Part shown: one piece after another, positions 35,157-46,648 of the stretch
How positions within the stretch are numbered: position 1 is the first letter of the stretch
How the letters are laid out: the number at the start of each line of letters is the position of its first letter
NCBI RefSeq assembly: GCF_050948175.1
Contig: NW_027490092.1
Span: forward strand, 1,178,001-1,242,000
Source: Xylocopa sonorina
Taxonomy: Eukaryota > Arthropoda > Insecta > Hymenoptera > Apidae
Reading direction: 5' to 3'
DNA: 64,000 bases
Program-made: the position numbers and the translations under genes
The notes under the pieces: model-generated
The model's database searches: none
What the model was told of the DNA's origin: nothing
Seen by the model: only the letters and a program-made list of their open reading frames with translations

Positions 35157-37095
35157 ATTAAAAATGACAATTAAAAAATTTATGCTAATATTTAATGAAG
35201 TTTATTAAAACATTTTAAACAAAGATGTGGCTGAGATTTGCACATTTTACAGTATGTAGTAACTTTCTTTGTCATTTTCCTCGCTAACTGGCGTCCGAAT
35301 ATTTTTGTGTTTGTGCTCTAACATTCAACACAATATTTTCGTACTTCACGCGCCTTTCCTTCTTTCTTATAAAATTTGTGAATTCGTCTACTGGTATAGG
35401 CCCTAATTGGGGTTTCCTCGTATGAATGTCGTGTGAGAGCATTTACCAATTCTTTTCGGAATGTTGTAATTGACATCTTTCTTCCTGTTACATTTTGGAA
35501 CATATGTAACGCATTCACGACGACAATATTCAAAAGAAGGTCGAATGCCAGTTTTCTATATCATTTTAGTGACCTTTTAAGTGGACTGCTGTAAGCCCAA
35601 TTGATAAGACCGATCAAACGCTGTTTTACCTTTATTATAATCAATAATAATTTTTGATTTGCAGGATACCCCTGTTCTTGTTATTACAGATTTCATTTCG
35701 TCAGAATGCTTGATCGAAAGAACTAAAACATCCCTCTTGTCTTTCCATTTCATTATTGTAATTCCTCTACTGTTCTCCTGAGCAATGACTTCTCCGCGTC
35801 GCAGTTTGGTTGTCACAGCTCGCACATTGGATTGCCTCACAACTTGGATTGCCTCTTCGATTTGGTCGAGGAGTACCAACCAAATGTGTGTTTTTTTGTT
35901 ATGAGTTTGTTTACTAAATACACACTCGTATAACAATTATAAGTGTATAAAGTATGGCTTTTGTGAAACACATTTTCACATAAATTCATGACAACATCTC
36001 TGGGTGGTTTATTTTTTTTATCCAATGATTTGCCGGTGTAAATGCAATGATTATATGTGTAATGATTATCACAGCACAATTTAAGCATTTTTATGCCATA
36101 TTTATGCTTTTTTTGCTTCATGCACTGTCTAAATATGATCCGTCTACGGAATGGTCTTACCGTCTCGTCGACGCATAACATTTCAACGGGATCATAATAT
36201 TTTTTAAAATTTATATTTAATTCTTTTATTAATAATTCAACCGTTGAAAGACGGTTGGAAGCATCCACTTTTGTAATGTCGGCAAAATGCAACATTCTCA
36301 ACAGAATTTGAAATCTGTCTCTACTCATAATTTTCCGCGGGAATGTTTGAATAAACAATGTATCCTTACACCAATACAGATACAAAGATGGGAGCTTTTC
36401 CAATCCCATCCACAAAACCACTCCAGAAAACCTCTTTATTTCGTCCTTATCTGTTGGCACCCACATTTCATCACGTTTGGAAGCGATTGTTCTTTGTGTC
36501 GCATAAATATTTGTTTGTTCGCTTATATGTTAAAATAATTTATCCTTCACATAAAGGCCGTAAAAATCTTCCACTGTGCAACAATTTTGCATTTCTTCAT
36601 GAGCGAAGAAATCCCTCCCTACTTGAGGAAGGTATAATGTTTGGCTGGTTGTCTCCCGGATCAAACCAATCATTTGGATCATTTGTTTCAGTATTCCTTA
36701 GTGAACTACTAGATGAATTGTCACTATCTGAAGATGATAGTTGTATTACACGCCGACATTTGGTACAAATGTCCTCTCAACATTTTTAGTTGATGGATAC
36801 CAAAACTTTTTCAAAATAGTCACTATAAAACTGAATTCTCTCTGCTGCAATAGGTCTTTATACTTCTGTGGCTTTTTCAGAATGACACTCGACTTGTATT
36901 TGCTCTTTCGCCTCTCTGGCATTCCCATCCCATTATTTTATGTTCACACATTGTATACAAATGCATTGCTTGTATCATTTCGACAGTCCAAACGAAACGG
37001 ATACAGTGTATTAAAGTTATCGTTTGTTTATACCCATTAGACAAGCATTCGGCATCAAGTGCTCACGCGCTGCCGCCTGAGCGAGAAGTGCAGCA
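35157..37095 (-). mobile_element. piggyBac-like element pB2, inside older piggyBac debris
   Basis: A second, distinct piggyBac-type element directly adjoining pB1. To its right (37100-37405) lies a piece of the pB1/pB4 family, so pB2 probably inserted into, or next to, an older relative. Termini are not firmly located; the left edge coincides with the TTAA at 35153-35156. Confidence 0.55.
35199..36800 (-). pseudogene. piggyBac transposase, degenerate (pB2)
   Basis: Acidic, serine-rich N-terminal segment (SSSDSDNSSSSSLRNTE, about 36690-36750). After frameshifts comes the main frame (35837-36466, 209 codons) starting at the piggyBac DDE domain: KRFSGVVLWMGLEKLP, MSRDRFQILLRMLHF, then MLCVDETVRPFRRR with the first catalytic Asp, and KHKYGIKMLKLC. 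The second catalytic region reads TYNCYTSVYL where the family has an Asp before the Asn, so this residue is lost. The next frame (35577-35936) has ITIMKWKDKRDVLVL. The end shows a cysteine-rich zinc domain, CKMCKSQPHLCLKC. At least two frameshifts are present. Confidence 0.82.
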
Positions 37096-37099
37096 AGAT

Positions 37100-37405
37100 C
37101 GGCGTTGCACTCAACGTAATAATAGTATTTTCGAAAGTGTAAAGAATTGCGTTAACAACAATTCTAAGTTTATACAAACGATCCTCAGTCCTAGCCGTGG
37201 AAGTAATGGTGAAATGAAAAGTATCGATATAAACCGATTGCGCTTCACCGCGTTTTTTATTCGATCATTTGTATACATTTCCTTTTAAATCTTATAATCT
37301 GATTTCAGGAAAGGGCGCTACAGCCAATATAAGCAGGACACGAATAAAAATGTTCAGTTCGTTCTCTGTCAGAGGCTTCCTGACCACTTGGTGTTTAGAA
37401 GAAAA
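37100..37405 (-). pseudogene. piggyBac transposase N-terminal fragment (pB1/pB4 family)
   Basis: Reverse complement aligns base by base with 57327-57620 of pB4 (GGCAGCCTATGACAGAAAAC there, 'GGAAGCCTCTGACAGAGAAC' here). It covers the start of the DDE domain (LTENELNIFIRVLL type reading). It ends near 37100 where pB2 begins, and satellite resumes at about 37406. Confidence 0.7.
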
Positions 37406-37905
37406 GAAAATTTCAAAGTATACAATTAGATAAGCATAATGCTATACATGGCATTGTATGGAACTGTAGAATTCACATTCCTTTGAAGTGTAGAAATATA
37501 TAAGCATAATACTATGCTTAGAAGATTACAACTTACTTGCTTTGGAATATTGGAATGAAATGTGTCATCGCGATATATGAAGCGTTAGAACTCTATTTCT
37601 TCGATACTTACGTATCCTATGAATCCTACGGTTGCATGCATTGTGAAGACGTGTCGTAGTGTCTGCGTGCCAATGCATGAGAGTTCTAATGCTTCATGCA
37701 ACGCAAGAGCCCATCTTATTTCAACGTTACAAGGTAAGTTATTTGTAATTTTCTATGCATTGCATTATACTTATCTGCTTCTGCTCTTGAAAGGAATGTA
37801 AGTTCCACAAATTCATGCAACGGGATAGCATCTCTAAGTGTAATGTCGTGTGTAGCCCCTGCCACTCGTTCCACACATGAGCCTTCTCGCACTTCCATTA
37901 TCAAC
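37406..37905. repeat. S1 satellite, forward then reverse
   Basis: Forward to about 37620, then reverse to 37905. The reverse part mirrors 27776-28065 at the other arm of the inverted duplication. Confidence 0.8.
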
Positions 37906-38207
37906 CCCTGACTTCAGGCAACCTACCGCGCTCTCCTACAGCACCGGCAACCGGCAGCGTTCATGCGCGCACACCTGCACACGCTCACACACACCAAGTA
38001 CCGCTGTATCACTCGAACCGACCGGTATACATGGCTCGTTCACACCAGTCATCGCTGTTACAATCTCACCGAAGAGCACTATTGTCTCACTCCCACTAAC
38101 GAGTATATCTACCTCGCTCGCACCAAAAACGAACACCCTTGTCTACCTCGCACCTCAATGGGGACTCTTCCAATTCAGGAAGCCAACTTTATCAGAACCT
38201 GTATTCC

Positions 38208-38211
<4 letters not shown>
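37906..38211. other. 300-bp segment present only in arm C
   Basis: GC-richer, with no counterpart at the matching point in arm B (27768-27776, between CATTAGTCCG and GATAGAAGTGC). No domain recognised. It may be a small insertion in C or a deletion in B. Confidence 0.5.

Positions 38212-38288
<77 letters not shown>
38212..38288. repeat. (TA)n microsatellite
   Basis: About 38 uninterrupted TA units. Open frames across it are repeat artefacts. Confidence 0.97.
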
Positions 38289-38292
<4 letters not shown>

Positions 38293-38396
38293 ACTAATGT
38301 ATTGCTGCATATAGAAATTCATAAATCCAAGTTACACGTTATAAATACATATATATACATATTAATATTATATAATATATATAGTATATAATATTC

Positions 38397-39690
38397 TCTG
38401 TACCGTTCGCCAGAAAATTCGACCAAGTGTTCGATATCAGTTTTTATACATGTCTGATGTTTTCCATTAACGTTTTCTAATATGTCATTAGCTTCGCCGT
38501 ATCCTTGCTCAGAATATCTATCATTACGTCTGATGCGTGGCTGCCTATTCGACTATTTAAAAGTGTAGGCGTTATTCTTATCGGTAACTTTCCCATTATC
38601 CTGCACTTACTTCGACTCCTGATGCTTCTCCTTCCTTGTCTTTGCTTCCTTCCGAGGCTTTCTTTTCTCCTTTATATACACTTTTCGTATACTTTTCTAT
38701 TTCCCTATCCTTTTGTGTCATCGACAGAAGGCTCCGAACTGCCTGCCCAACCTTTAATCTTCTGCCAGGGTACGATGGCGCTGATACCGAATCTCGAGCC
38801 AGCAGCACGTTTCAGCGGCATATGCCAGCAGCCTCGCTCATGACGGGGGTGAGGGCTGCAGACCCTCCGTCATCCTACTGTCCGCCCTGATACGGGCGAG
38901 AAACTCGTAGGGCCACTCAACTCGCGACCAGCATCTATCATATACTCTAACCGATTCGTAGTCACGCGTTTTCCATTAAGCTTGTCGTGATGAGTGATAT
39001 TGATTCATTCAATGTAAATTAATATTTTCTTTTTAAGTTTCTCGATTTTTATACTTTCTCCCACGATACCGTCTATTTCGTGGTACCTTGTCCTTACGGT
39101 ATGGTATATAATTTGTTGCTTGATATTACTAGGGTTTCCTCTTAATAAATACAATGTTTCCACAGATTTTCTTTTTCTTTCTCTTTAGTTACATTGTTGT
39201 TATTTTATGCTTTCCATCCTCCTCATTCCCTGTCTACACCATCCCGGAACCAGCGTTATACGATTATCTCAGGATGAAGCTCCGGTCTCGCTATCCCAAG
39301 ATCGATTGTTCTCCCTTGCATCCGTTAATATATATAGGTCAAATATTGGAGAATATTTCCTCTTATCCTTTGTATTTTTCAATTTACGTTTTCGTTAGAT
39401 GTTTATTAGAAACGCGTCGAAATATTGGATTTCCGTACGATTTTTTAGTAGGGTTTTATTCTTTTCCGACTATTCGTTTTCTACTACTCGCCGAAGGCGC
39501 TCCTGTATTCCATGCGGATCCGCTCCGATTAAACCCACCGATCATTACATTACGTTACGTGAATAAGCGTTCAATCGGAGCGGATATCTGCCACTCCAAA
39601 CCTGTGGAAGACTTACTGCATAGCCTCATCTCTGGGAAAGTTCCGAAGGTTACTTCCGTCCCCAGATGGAAGTGTGGTTACGTTGGATTT
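38397..39690 (-). mobile_element. R1-type non-LTR 5' region fragment
   Basis: Reverse copy of 24700-25957; ends at 38397 within the ORF1 start region (the minus strand reads MGKLPIRITPTLLNSRIG). Lacks the zinc knuckles and endonuclease kept in B. Confidence 0.65.
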
Positions 39691-39696
39691 AGTTAG
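39154..39696 (+). other. 180-codon ORF antisense to the non-LTR 5' region
   Basis: Open from ATG 39154 to the stop at 39694-39696, with a hydrophobic start (FFFFLFSYIVVILCF) that could be a signal or membrane segment. Copy B has the same sequence broken into two frames (24941-25150 and 24704-24928, minus), with parts such as RYVNKRSIGAD versus YYVNKRSIGAD preserved. I do not recognise the protein. It is antisense to the retrotransposon and one copy is broken, so chance openness is quite possible. Confidence 0.25.
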
Positions 39697-39960
39697 GTTA
39701 CGCTAGGTCAGTTAAGGTTGGGTTATGTTTGGGAATGTTTGTTAAGTTGCTCGGTTATGTTGGGATAGATTTAAGAAAGCGTATGTTTGATTTGTTTATG
39801 TTTGAAAGAGGGAAAGTTCGATTGTGTTAGGTTGGGTTAAATTTGAGTGAAGGCAGGGTAAGTCAGATTAGGTGTAACTAGGGTTAGCTTGGTTTAAATT
39901 AATTTTAGAGGATGATAGATTAAGTTAAGCCAAGAAAGAAATGGATTATCGATAGTTGGC
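39690..39960 (+). repeat. Degenerate TTAGG-like tract (arm C)
   Basis: TTTAGTTAGGTTACGCTAGG, GTGTTAGGTTGGGTTAAATT and similar. Mirror of 24440-24700. Confidence 0.7.
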
Positions 39961-40200
39961 AATGTCAACCGTCGATTGTTCTTGAATTACCGACTATTGG
40001 TAATACTGGCCATTATAATATCATGAGTTATCGACCTCATGCATCACCTACTGTCGATATATCGTGAGTTTTCGACCGCAGGAAACTCCAGTCGTTGATA
40101 AGTCTTGAGTTACCTATTATTGGTTACACCACTCGTGTGTGATATCATACGTTATCGGTTGTTGGTAACTCCAGTCATCGATAATTTATGGATTATTAAT
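39960..40200. repeat. Degenerate minisatellite (arm C)
   Basis: 'ATATCATGAGTTATCGACC', 'GTCGATATATCGTGAGTTTTCGACC' and 'TTATCGGTTGTTGGTAACTCC' repeats; mirror of 24262-24430. Here it directly abuts the last HSDL2-like exon, so about 700 bp present in B is missing. Confidence 0.65.
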
Positions 40201-40218
40201 CACAAGCAACACCAGCAA

Positions 40219-40293
40219 GAATCACAAAATTATAATGGGAAGCTGGAAATAATGGATGATGCAATGTACAGTTTTATTTTGCGAGGACAGTAA
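40219..40293 (+). pseudogene. HSDL2: Last exon of HSDL2-like pseudogene (unit C)
   Basis: Reads ESQNYNGKLEIMDDAMYSFI then LRGQ and TAA, matching ESQNYSGKLKIMCDAMYAFV in copy B (23495-23567). The upstream exons are deleted and replaced by minisatellite, so nothing can be expressed from this piece alone. Confidence 0.6.
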
Positions 40294-41804
40294 ATCAGTC
40301 TTTAATCGATGAGGCGATATAAAAAAAACTGAAGGAATGTCTGATTTTACCCATTATGCGTGTAATCTAGATGTGAATAATTAAATAAAGGTTTACAATT
40401 AATATATGAATGTATAATATATATTTTAGTAAACAAATCAATTTATTTTGCAGAATATAAGTATTATTGATAAGATAAGTTGATGCCTGATTCCTCGCTA
40501 GAGGAGAATTTGGAACAGATAGATTTGGATAATTATATATGACAATGGAAAAGATCATGCAAATATTAATCGTCATCCAAATTAATTTAAACAGCGAGTT
40601 CGTTAACAAAACTGTAAGCTCAAATATTATCTATTGTTCATTATGTTAAAAAAAATTTATTGGTCTTCGTACATTACAGCACGTCATAGATCAGTCTGAT
40701 TTTTTGCCCAAGCAACCGTAATTCAGAAGTTAATTAATATCACATTTGCAAAAATTTACAATATGTAAATTTCGTAAATTTTAAAGGTGATGAAGCCGGT
40801 ACACGGTTCTTGGATCTTAAAAATGGTAGAAAGATGCGGCAGGGAGAGGAGAACCTAGTCAACCACTAGGTACAACATTAAAAATGGTTTCTCAAAATTT
40901 TCTCGCAATGCTTTCTCATCAAAAAAATATTTTTTACATTCAAATTAATTAGAAATGCAAAATAAATTTACTAGTAATATAATATTATATATCTTTCGGA
41001 GAATTGATACTCGCATCGGCAAAGTTGTAATGGAATAGTTGAAAATTAGCGCTGATCTACGAAAAACAATGAAATAAGAAATATTAATGGTCAATTAAAA
41101 GTCGAAACTTACTTTGAATAATTGAATATCGTTTTCTTAAAAGAAACCGACATATTAACTAATTAAGGAAAAATCATTCCTACTTATAAAAATTTTGTTA
41201 CTTTTTGTAAAATTTTAATATGATAATATAAAATATTTTAAATATTAAAAAGCTAAAGTAAAATATATTTTTATATATTTTTCTAATATATTTCGTAACG
41301 TTAAATGATAAAAATTAAACAAATTGCGTTTGAAAATATTGAATTATATAGATTGATCTTTACTCATACATTTATAATAAAATGAACATAGTTATTCACA
41401 TTTAATTTTTCTTTTTTTAAACAATGAGCAAAGATATAAAGTACTTTGTTGTTATAGTTCTAGCTGCTTCACAAGTTCCGAAAATGATAAAATAGACCAA
41501 TACCAGGAAAAAGTCTAATGTTTTATAATTATTTTATAGTTGAAAGATTATCAAGCTTTATGTCTGGATGGATGCTTACATATAAGTATAACTGCCAAAA
41601 TGAAATGAGATCGCAAAGTGATATTTACACACCTGCGTTCCGCAATTTTGATGTATTTAAATTTCCGATAAAAGCATATAAATGTTTATAATCTAATTAT
41701 CAATTACAAATGGAAATCTACAATTTACCCATGTAATAGTCCTTTCTTGTTGTACGCATCCTACAATACATACACAGTATCTTTAATCTTGATGGATTTC
41801 GTAT

Positions 41805-41850
41805 GTCCGTGTGTGTGGGTGTGTGTGTGCGCGCGCGCGTGTATATATAG
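41805..41850. repeat. Compound GT/GC microsatellite
   Basis: GTGTGTGTGGGTGTGTGTGT followed by GCGCGCGCGC, at the place of the (CA)n tract of copy B. Confidence 0.9.
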
Positions 41851-42361
41851 TAGCAGTTGCAGAAATACCACATAATATGTTTCATGGTTTCGATTCTTGT
41901 GAATCAAGTAAAATAACATAAGATTTTCTGTAGAATATTAAGGAGATGTGAAGCTGCTCTTACACTGCATACAGCAATTTTAACTGGTAGAATTTTTCTT
42001 GCAATGTGTCGACTCCAGATTTATTTGAATTGTTCTCGTTTAGAAAATTAAAACCGAATGACATATCCCTTAAAGCAGCACGCCGGTAACCACGATACAC
42101 AACAGATCCAAGGTTCCTTTATCTGAGATTAAGGCCTGCTTTCTTTGTTTCCAAACTTCTTTACATGGCGTTACATTCTTAAGACTCTTTCTAAGTTACA
42201 AAGAACAGAAACGCTACATGGATTAGAAAAGTGTAATAGTTTCATTTATATAATCTTGAACATCTTAAATCCGTTTACGTTACTTTACTTGTTGTATATG
42301 TTTATCGCCTGGCGTTGAACCAACTACTACTGCCATCATCCCATTCTAAAATTTGGAAAAT

Positions 42362-42502
42362 CCGCCAGATCTAGTGAAACCTTGCTTAAATTGCAAATGT
42401 GTTTTTACTGTATCCAGCAGAAATGAAATTACACTGGCAGAAGTACCAGCTAGTTCTCCACGCCTATTTGAAACAACATTAAATCACCTTGCTAAACAAT
42501 AA
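42362..42502 (+). pseudogene. Exon-like ORF remnant in unit C
   Basis: 47 codons, PPDLVKPCLNCKCVF to HLAKQ and TAA; counterpart of 864-1067 in A. Family not recognised. Confidence 0.35.
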
Positions 42503-43689
42503 TATATTAAATGTAAATTGGACTTTTAAATTTGAATTTATAAACATCTAACAAATAAATATGTTTTTCTTACTATTCCTATCATTATACTTTCAGTAAT
42601 TTACTATGTGCTGTGATTTGATATATTAACTACTTGATTGTAATTTACAACGAACCTTGAGTATCAAACACTATCTTTACTCTTGGTACGAGTAGATAGA
42701 TCTTCGTTTTATATTCTTATATCTCATTGATTATGAAAGTATATGACATCGTTTCTATGCAGTTATGCATAAATTCAATTCCGAGTAATGCTCTAAAAAG
42801 CATCCAAGATAACAAACGGCAAAATGATGGCGACTCCATACCAGTATTATATTGTCACTTCGGAGGAGTGTCAGTTGATCCGTAGCCATCTGTGACCGGA
42901 TTCGTTAGTTAAAATGTGAGAACGTGTAACCAGCACGTTCTAGACTAGCATAAAACTCCGTGTGAATCGCGCAGCGCCAGCACTATTGTGAAACACGTGT
43001 CATCGCTCAATTCATGAATCTTCTCAGCAATGACGTTGGGTCACATTTGGTAATGGGGAACCTGTGGTTTCATACAAATTAAAACCATTAAATGTCACTA
43101 GATGTTCAACATATGAGTATTGACAGACATTTTGATAGTTGTTTCCCAATATTTATAGTTATTGAGAGAGTCATATATATTTCTTTCCATCTGTCATAAA
43201 CTAAAAATATTATTTATAAGATAAAATATTACTTATAAAATAAAAATACATGCTGTTGCGTCCCTAGCATCATCTTGTGCAGTTTCTTAAGTAACATGGT
43301 GTCATCGTATTTTATATAACCCTCAATTGCATGAATTTGTAACGGTGAATTGAGAAAAATACATAGAAAATAAATGTATATATTTTTATGATAAAGTAAT
43401 TAACGACTTTATCGAAAAAATCGCCGTATTGAGCTAGTTTATAGAAAATAATTAAATCGAGTTCTTACATCTTCGTTTCGTGCCGGTGTATCTATTTTGG
43501 AATCAAGATAAATAAATTGCTTGGTTTAGTCATTTTTCATATTCGCCTATAATTTTTATGGAATCAGTTTTCCCATTAGTAAATGTCAGTCCACGCCACT
43601 ACCACGCATGTAGCTATGGTCAGCTAATAGTGTCATTGCCACGACCGTGTAACCCGTGTACTATATCGCGGTGCATTAATAGTGCCGTG

Positions 43690-43932
43690 TTATGCGTGTC
43701 GGCACAGTACTGAGAGTATGCCGTTACGAGAACTAAGTAGGGGCATTGTCTTTGCACAGTTTTGCCACGGAATTCGTTCCATCTGTTGTCCTTGGCGTGC
43801 CAATCGGTGGTTGTTTGGGATATTGTAGTAAATGAGGCAGACTTGTTTCTTATCATCATCAAGGAGATGGATTTTCACTTCCCCTCTTTGATTTTTGTTA
43901 ATTATTGCTTGGAATTTTTGCTGCTTCTGCAT
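43690..43932 (-). pseudogene. Coding-like remnant with KIHLLDDDKKQVCLIYYN
   Basis: The minus-strand frame reads MQKQQKFQAIINKNQRGEVK then IHLLDDDKKQVCLIYYNIP. The same words recur in copy B (about 14678-14800, plus) after a one-base frameshift. It is on the same strand as the exons at 44510-44934, so may belong to the same duplicated gene. I cannot name it. Confidence 0.35.
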
Positions 43933-44509
43933 CTCTATGACCGCATTGTGGATTTAACTTATGTACGTTCTTTTTGGTCTTCATCTTTTGTTACATGTAA
44001 CATTATGTATGTAATGCACGTTTGTTATGTAATGCTCAGATTTGTAATACTCAGATTCTTTTACTCTTTTGTAAAGCAACTTATTCTATTAACATATATT
44101 TATTAGGCATATATGTAAGTAATTAGACAATGCTTAAAACGGTATTACATATGTTGCTGCAATTATATATTTAATGTCTAAAAGTGTAGATGGAATTAGT
44201 GTCCCGTGTTATGTGATCCAATCGACATATCGAGTAAGGCTATGTAATATGAAAACCTTTTCCTATTCCACAACCCCTTTCCATGTTAAAGGAATGATTA
44301 GTTCTGCAAGACGAGAAGCCTGAATTAGTAAGATCTCTACGAACATAAGTAATTTGTAAGTAATACATTTTTTCTGTTTGAAATATTTGCCTTTGTATAG
44401 AATAGAATGTATAGATATAAATTCCTGTCTTATATCCATTTCGATCCAATTCTGTTATAGCTTTTGAGCAGGAATAATATTCATTATACCTGATTTTTGC
44501 AATAGTTGT

Positions 44510-44934
44510 TTATTTAACAGATTTTATCGACGTAGAAGCAGCATTTGAGGGATGTATATTTCTACTTTGCAGTTCTACCAGTTTCTTTTTCTGCTCGCTA
44601 CTTTCTAATCTCAGTTCCATATACTTATCCTTTATCACCATCATATATGTTGCATAAGATTATAATAACTTTTTTGTCTTTAAATTTTGCGGATATTTCA
44701 ATTAAATTTCCTTTGATTAAAAAAACGGAGATGAAAAAGGAGTGACACGTACCATTTCTTGGAAACGTTGTATCGTAATTTGCATCTGACTGTTTTGAAA
44801 GGCACGCACTTTACTTAACGTTTTCAGTGATTCGGTCAGCGGAGCAAAGAAATATTCTACTTTCGATATTGTAGGCTCTTGTAATTCTAAGGCAAGTACA
44901 TTCATCTGCCGATATCGTGAACACTATTTTTTGG
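44510..44934 (-). pseudogene. Two exon remnants of an unidentified coiled-coil-like gene (unit C)
   Basis: Upstream exon 44753-44934: acceptor CTGTAATTTAG, then QMNVLALELQEPTISKVEYF, FAPLTESLKTLSKVRAFQNS, QMQITIQRFQEM and donor GTACGT. Downstream frame 44510-44644: MMVIKDKYMELRLESSEQKK, KLVELQSRNIHPSN and a tail ending IKSVK plus TAA, rich in K/E/L with heptad-like spacing. The B copy has lost about 45 bases of the second frame and has a stop in the first, so C is better preserved. A TAG lies just inside the upstream exon edge in this frame, so the true start of the coding part is unclear. Function unknown; probably a fragment of a duplicated host gene. Confidence 0.45.
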
Positions 44935-44973
44935 CTAAATTACAGAAAACCAAATATATTATAAGGAACATAT

Positions 44974-46236
44974 TGTGACGTGGTGTCGTCACAAGACTCG
45001 CTTTACCCCCCCTCCCCTGCTTCGGTTAGCTTAGCTCGCTGATCACCACCTATACGGGAAGCGCGACGCGGACCATCGCGATAGCTGTATTTGTGAGAAG
45101 CATGAGGTACACGATGGTAGAAACTTTTCCCCTTCCCTCCCCCTTTTTCTCTTCTCTCTTTATCTTAAGGATTAGACTGCCGAGCTGATGGAAGAAACGA
45201 TCCAAAAGACGTCCCTTCATCGGATAAGCAGACCGCGGGATATTATCCAAGGCCTTGCGAAGATATTACCGCTGCCATCGTCCATGGAGACGCATAGGAT
45301 GGTTTTTGGGTGTGAGAAGAACCTCCCCTCCCCCTGAACACACTAAGAGAGAAGTTCAAGAGTACAGCGGACTTGCAGGTGAGCCGTGGAAAGAGCGGCG
45401 CGCGATACGCGCCGCAAATCAAATGATCAGAAGGACCCCCTCCCCCTAAAGACACCCCAGGGGGCGAGATGAGAAGATCCCCAAAATCCACCGATTGATG
45501 CCCCGAACAATATCGAAGCGTACAGCCTACGCCACCAAGGTGCCCTAAGGAGGATCTAGGAGATCCGAGGACCACCAGCGGATTCATTGAGCGAGCGAGT
45601 TAGCAAGCGTCGAGCCAGATTTGACAAGCGAGCGGTTTTGAAAACGAGAGAAAGTAAAGGAGAGAGAGAGAGAGAGAGAGAATCAGCATTCAGGAGCCTG
45701 GAAAGGAGAGCGTGAGTCCATATACGCTAAACCGTCCAGTTTTTCCTGCCGCATTTTTGATATTATGTATTGTATTTTATATCGTATAACGGGTGTTGAT
45801 TCCAGGTCATTCGCAGCGTACCGCGTAACAGTTAGTAGTCCTTATTAGTAATTCCGCGTCGGGGCAATATAAAAAGAAGCGGTGAGTTCAGTATCCCGCG
45901 AACCGAATTTGCGCATTTGGCTAGACGTAGTCGAAAGAAGGAGCATTTCGAAGTTTCGAGGGTTGTTCTGCCCCGGGTTTCCCCGGGTTGTGTAGTCCAT
46001 TAGTTTTTGCTACTTCCTGAGTAGCTGGCGCCCAAAAAGTCCCAGCCTCGCAGCTTCGAAATACCCCCTGGTTAGGCAATTATCTTGTTCTTTTACTTTG
46101 CGTTGGCGAATCCGCGGAAAGTGTAAGCACGCGCATATTTTGTACACCTACCTAACACCGGATTAAAACTGTTCTACATCCCTTATTACTGGTATAATTA
46201 CCCCTTCTTGCGAATCGTAACGGGAACACCGTCACA
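44974..46236 (+). mobile_element. Solo LTR, 1263 bp
   Basis: TGTGACG at the left and CGTCACA at the right (perfect 7-bp inverted ends), flanked by ATAT on both sides (44970-44973 and 46237-46240). The empty site is in copy B (about 13660-13695). No coding domains; holds an (AG)n tract near 45660-45680 and pyrimidine-rich blocks near 45003-45018 and 45134-45150. The first 20 bases also contain their own inverted end (TGTGACGTGGTGTCGTCACA). Confidence 0.88.
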
Positions 46237-46648
46237 ATATTAAACATCGTAATATTAAATTTAACTTTGTTCATCATTGCTGAGATAAAATTGCACAGTA
46301 CAAAGGGCCCATCCGTTGATGAAAATAGTTTTTTTGTAAGTGTACGTATGTTGGTCATTTGATGGTTACCTTCATTTTTAAAAATGAATTGGTATGTTCA
46401 TTTTTCCGTAATACGATAGAGAATTTTAAATGCATTTTCACTGTGAATAAACACTGTTCGAAGGGCATTTTAATGGTTTGCAGGATAAGTTAAACATGAT
46501 AAGATTAGTATTGAAAAATCGGTTCGATTACGTTTGGTTAAGCTGTTCTTTATGTCGTCCGTTTCAAAGTAAGTTCTCAGATTCTCAGTTCTACGTTTAA
46601 AGCTATGTGTGTTCCATATATCTATGTAAAGTGATGGTCTCTATCAGT

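Larger units (their letters stand above)
38397..46570 (+). repeat. Duplicated unit, copy C (forward)
   Basis: Mirror image of copy B and, from about 41200, direct copy of A. Contains the mirrored non-LTR 5' region, TTAGG-like tract, minisatellite, the last HSDL2-like exon, and coiled-coil-like exon remnants on the minus strand. A 1.26-kb solo LTR (44974-46236) is unique to C. The stretches 40294-41800, 41851-42361 and 42503-43690 hold only unit DNA without a supportable gene. Confidence 0.82.

Noticed and set aside
37877..38391. Two long overlapping ORFs with runs of IY
   Set aside because: Mostly translation of the (TA)n tract.
38397..46570. Unit A/B/C as a giant DNA transposon (Maverick/Polinton type)
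   Set aside because: No terminal inverted repeats, polymerase B, integrase or capsid genes; edges differ between copies.
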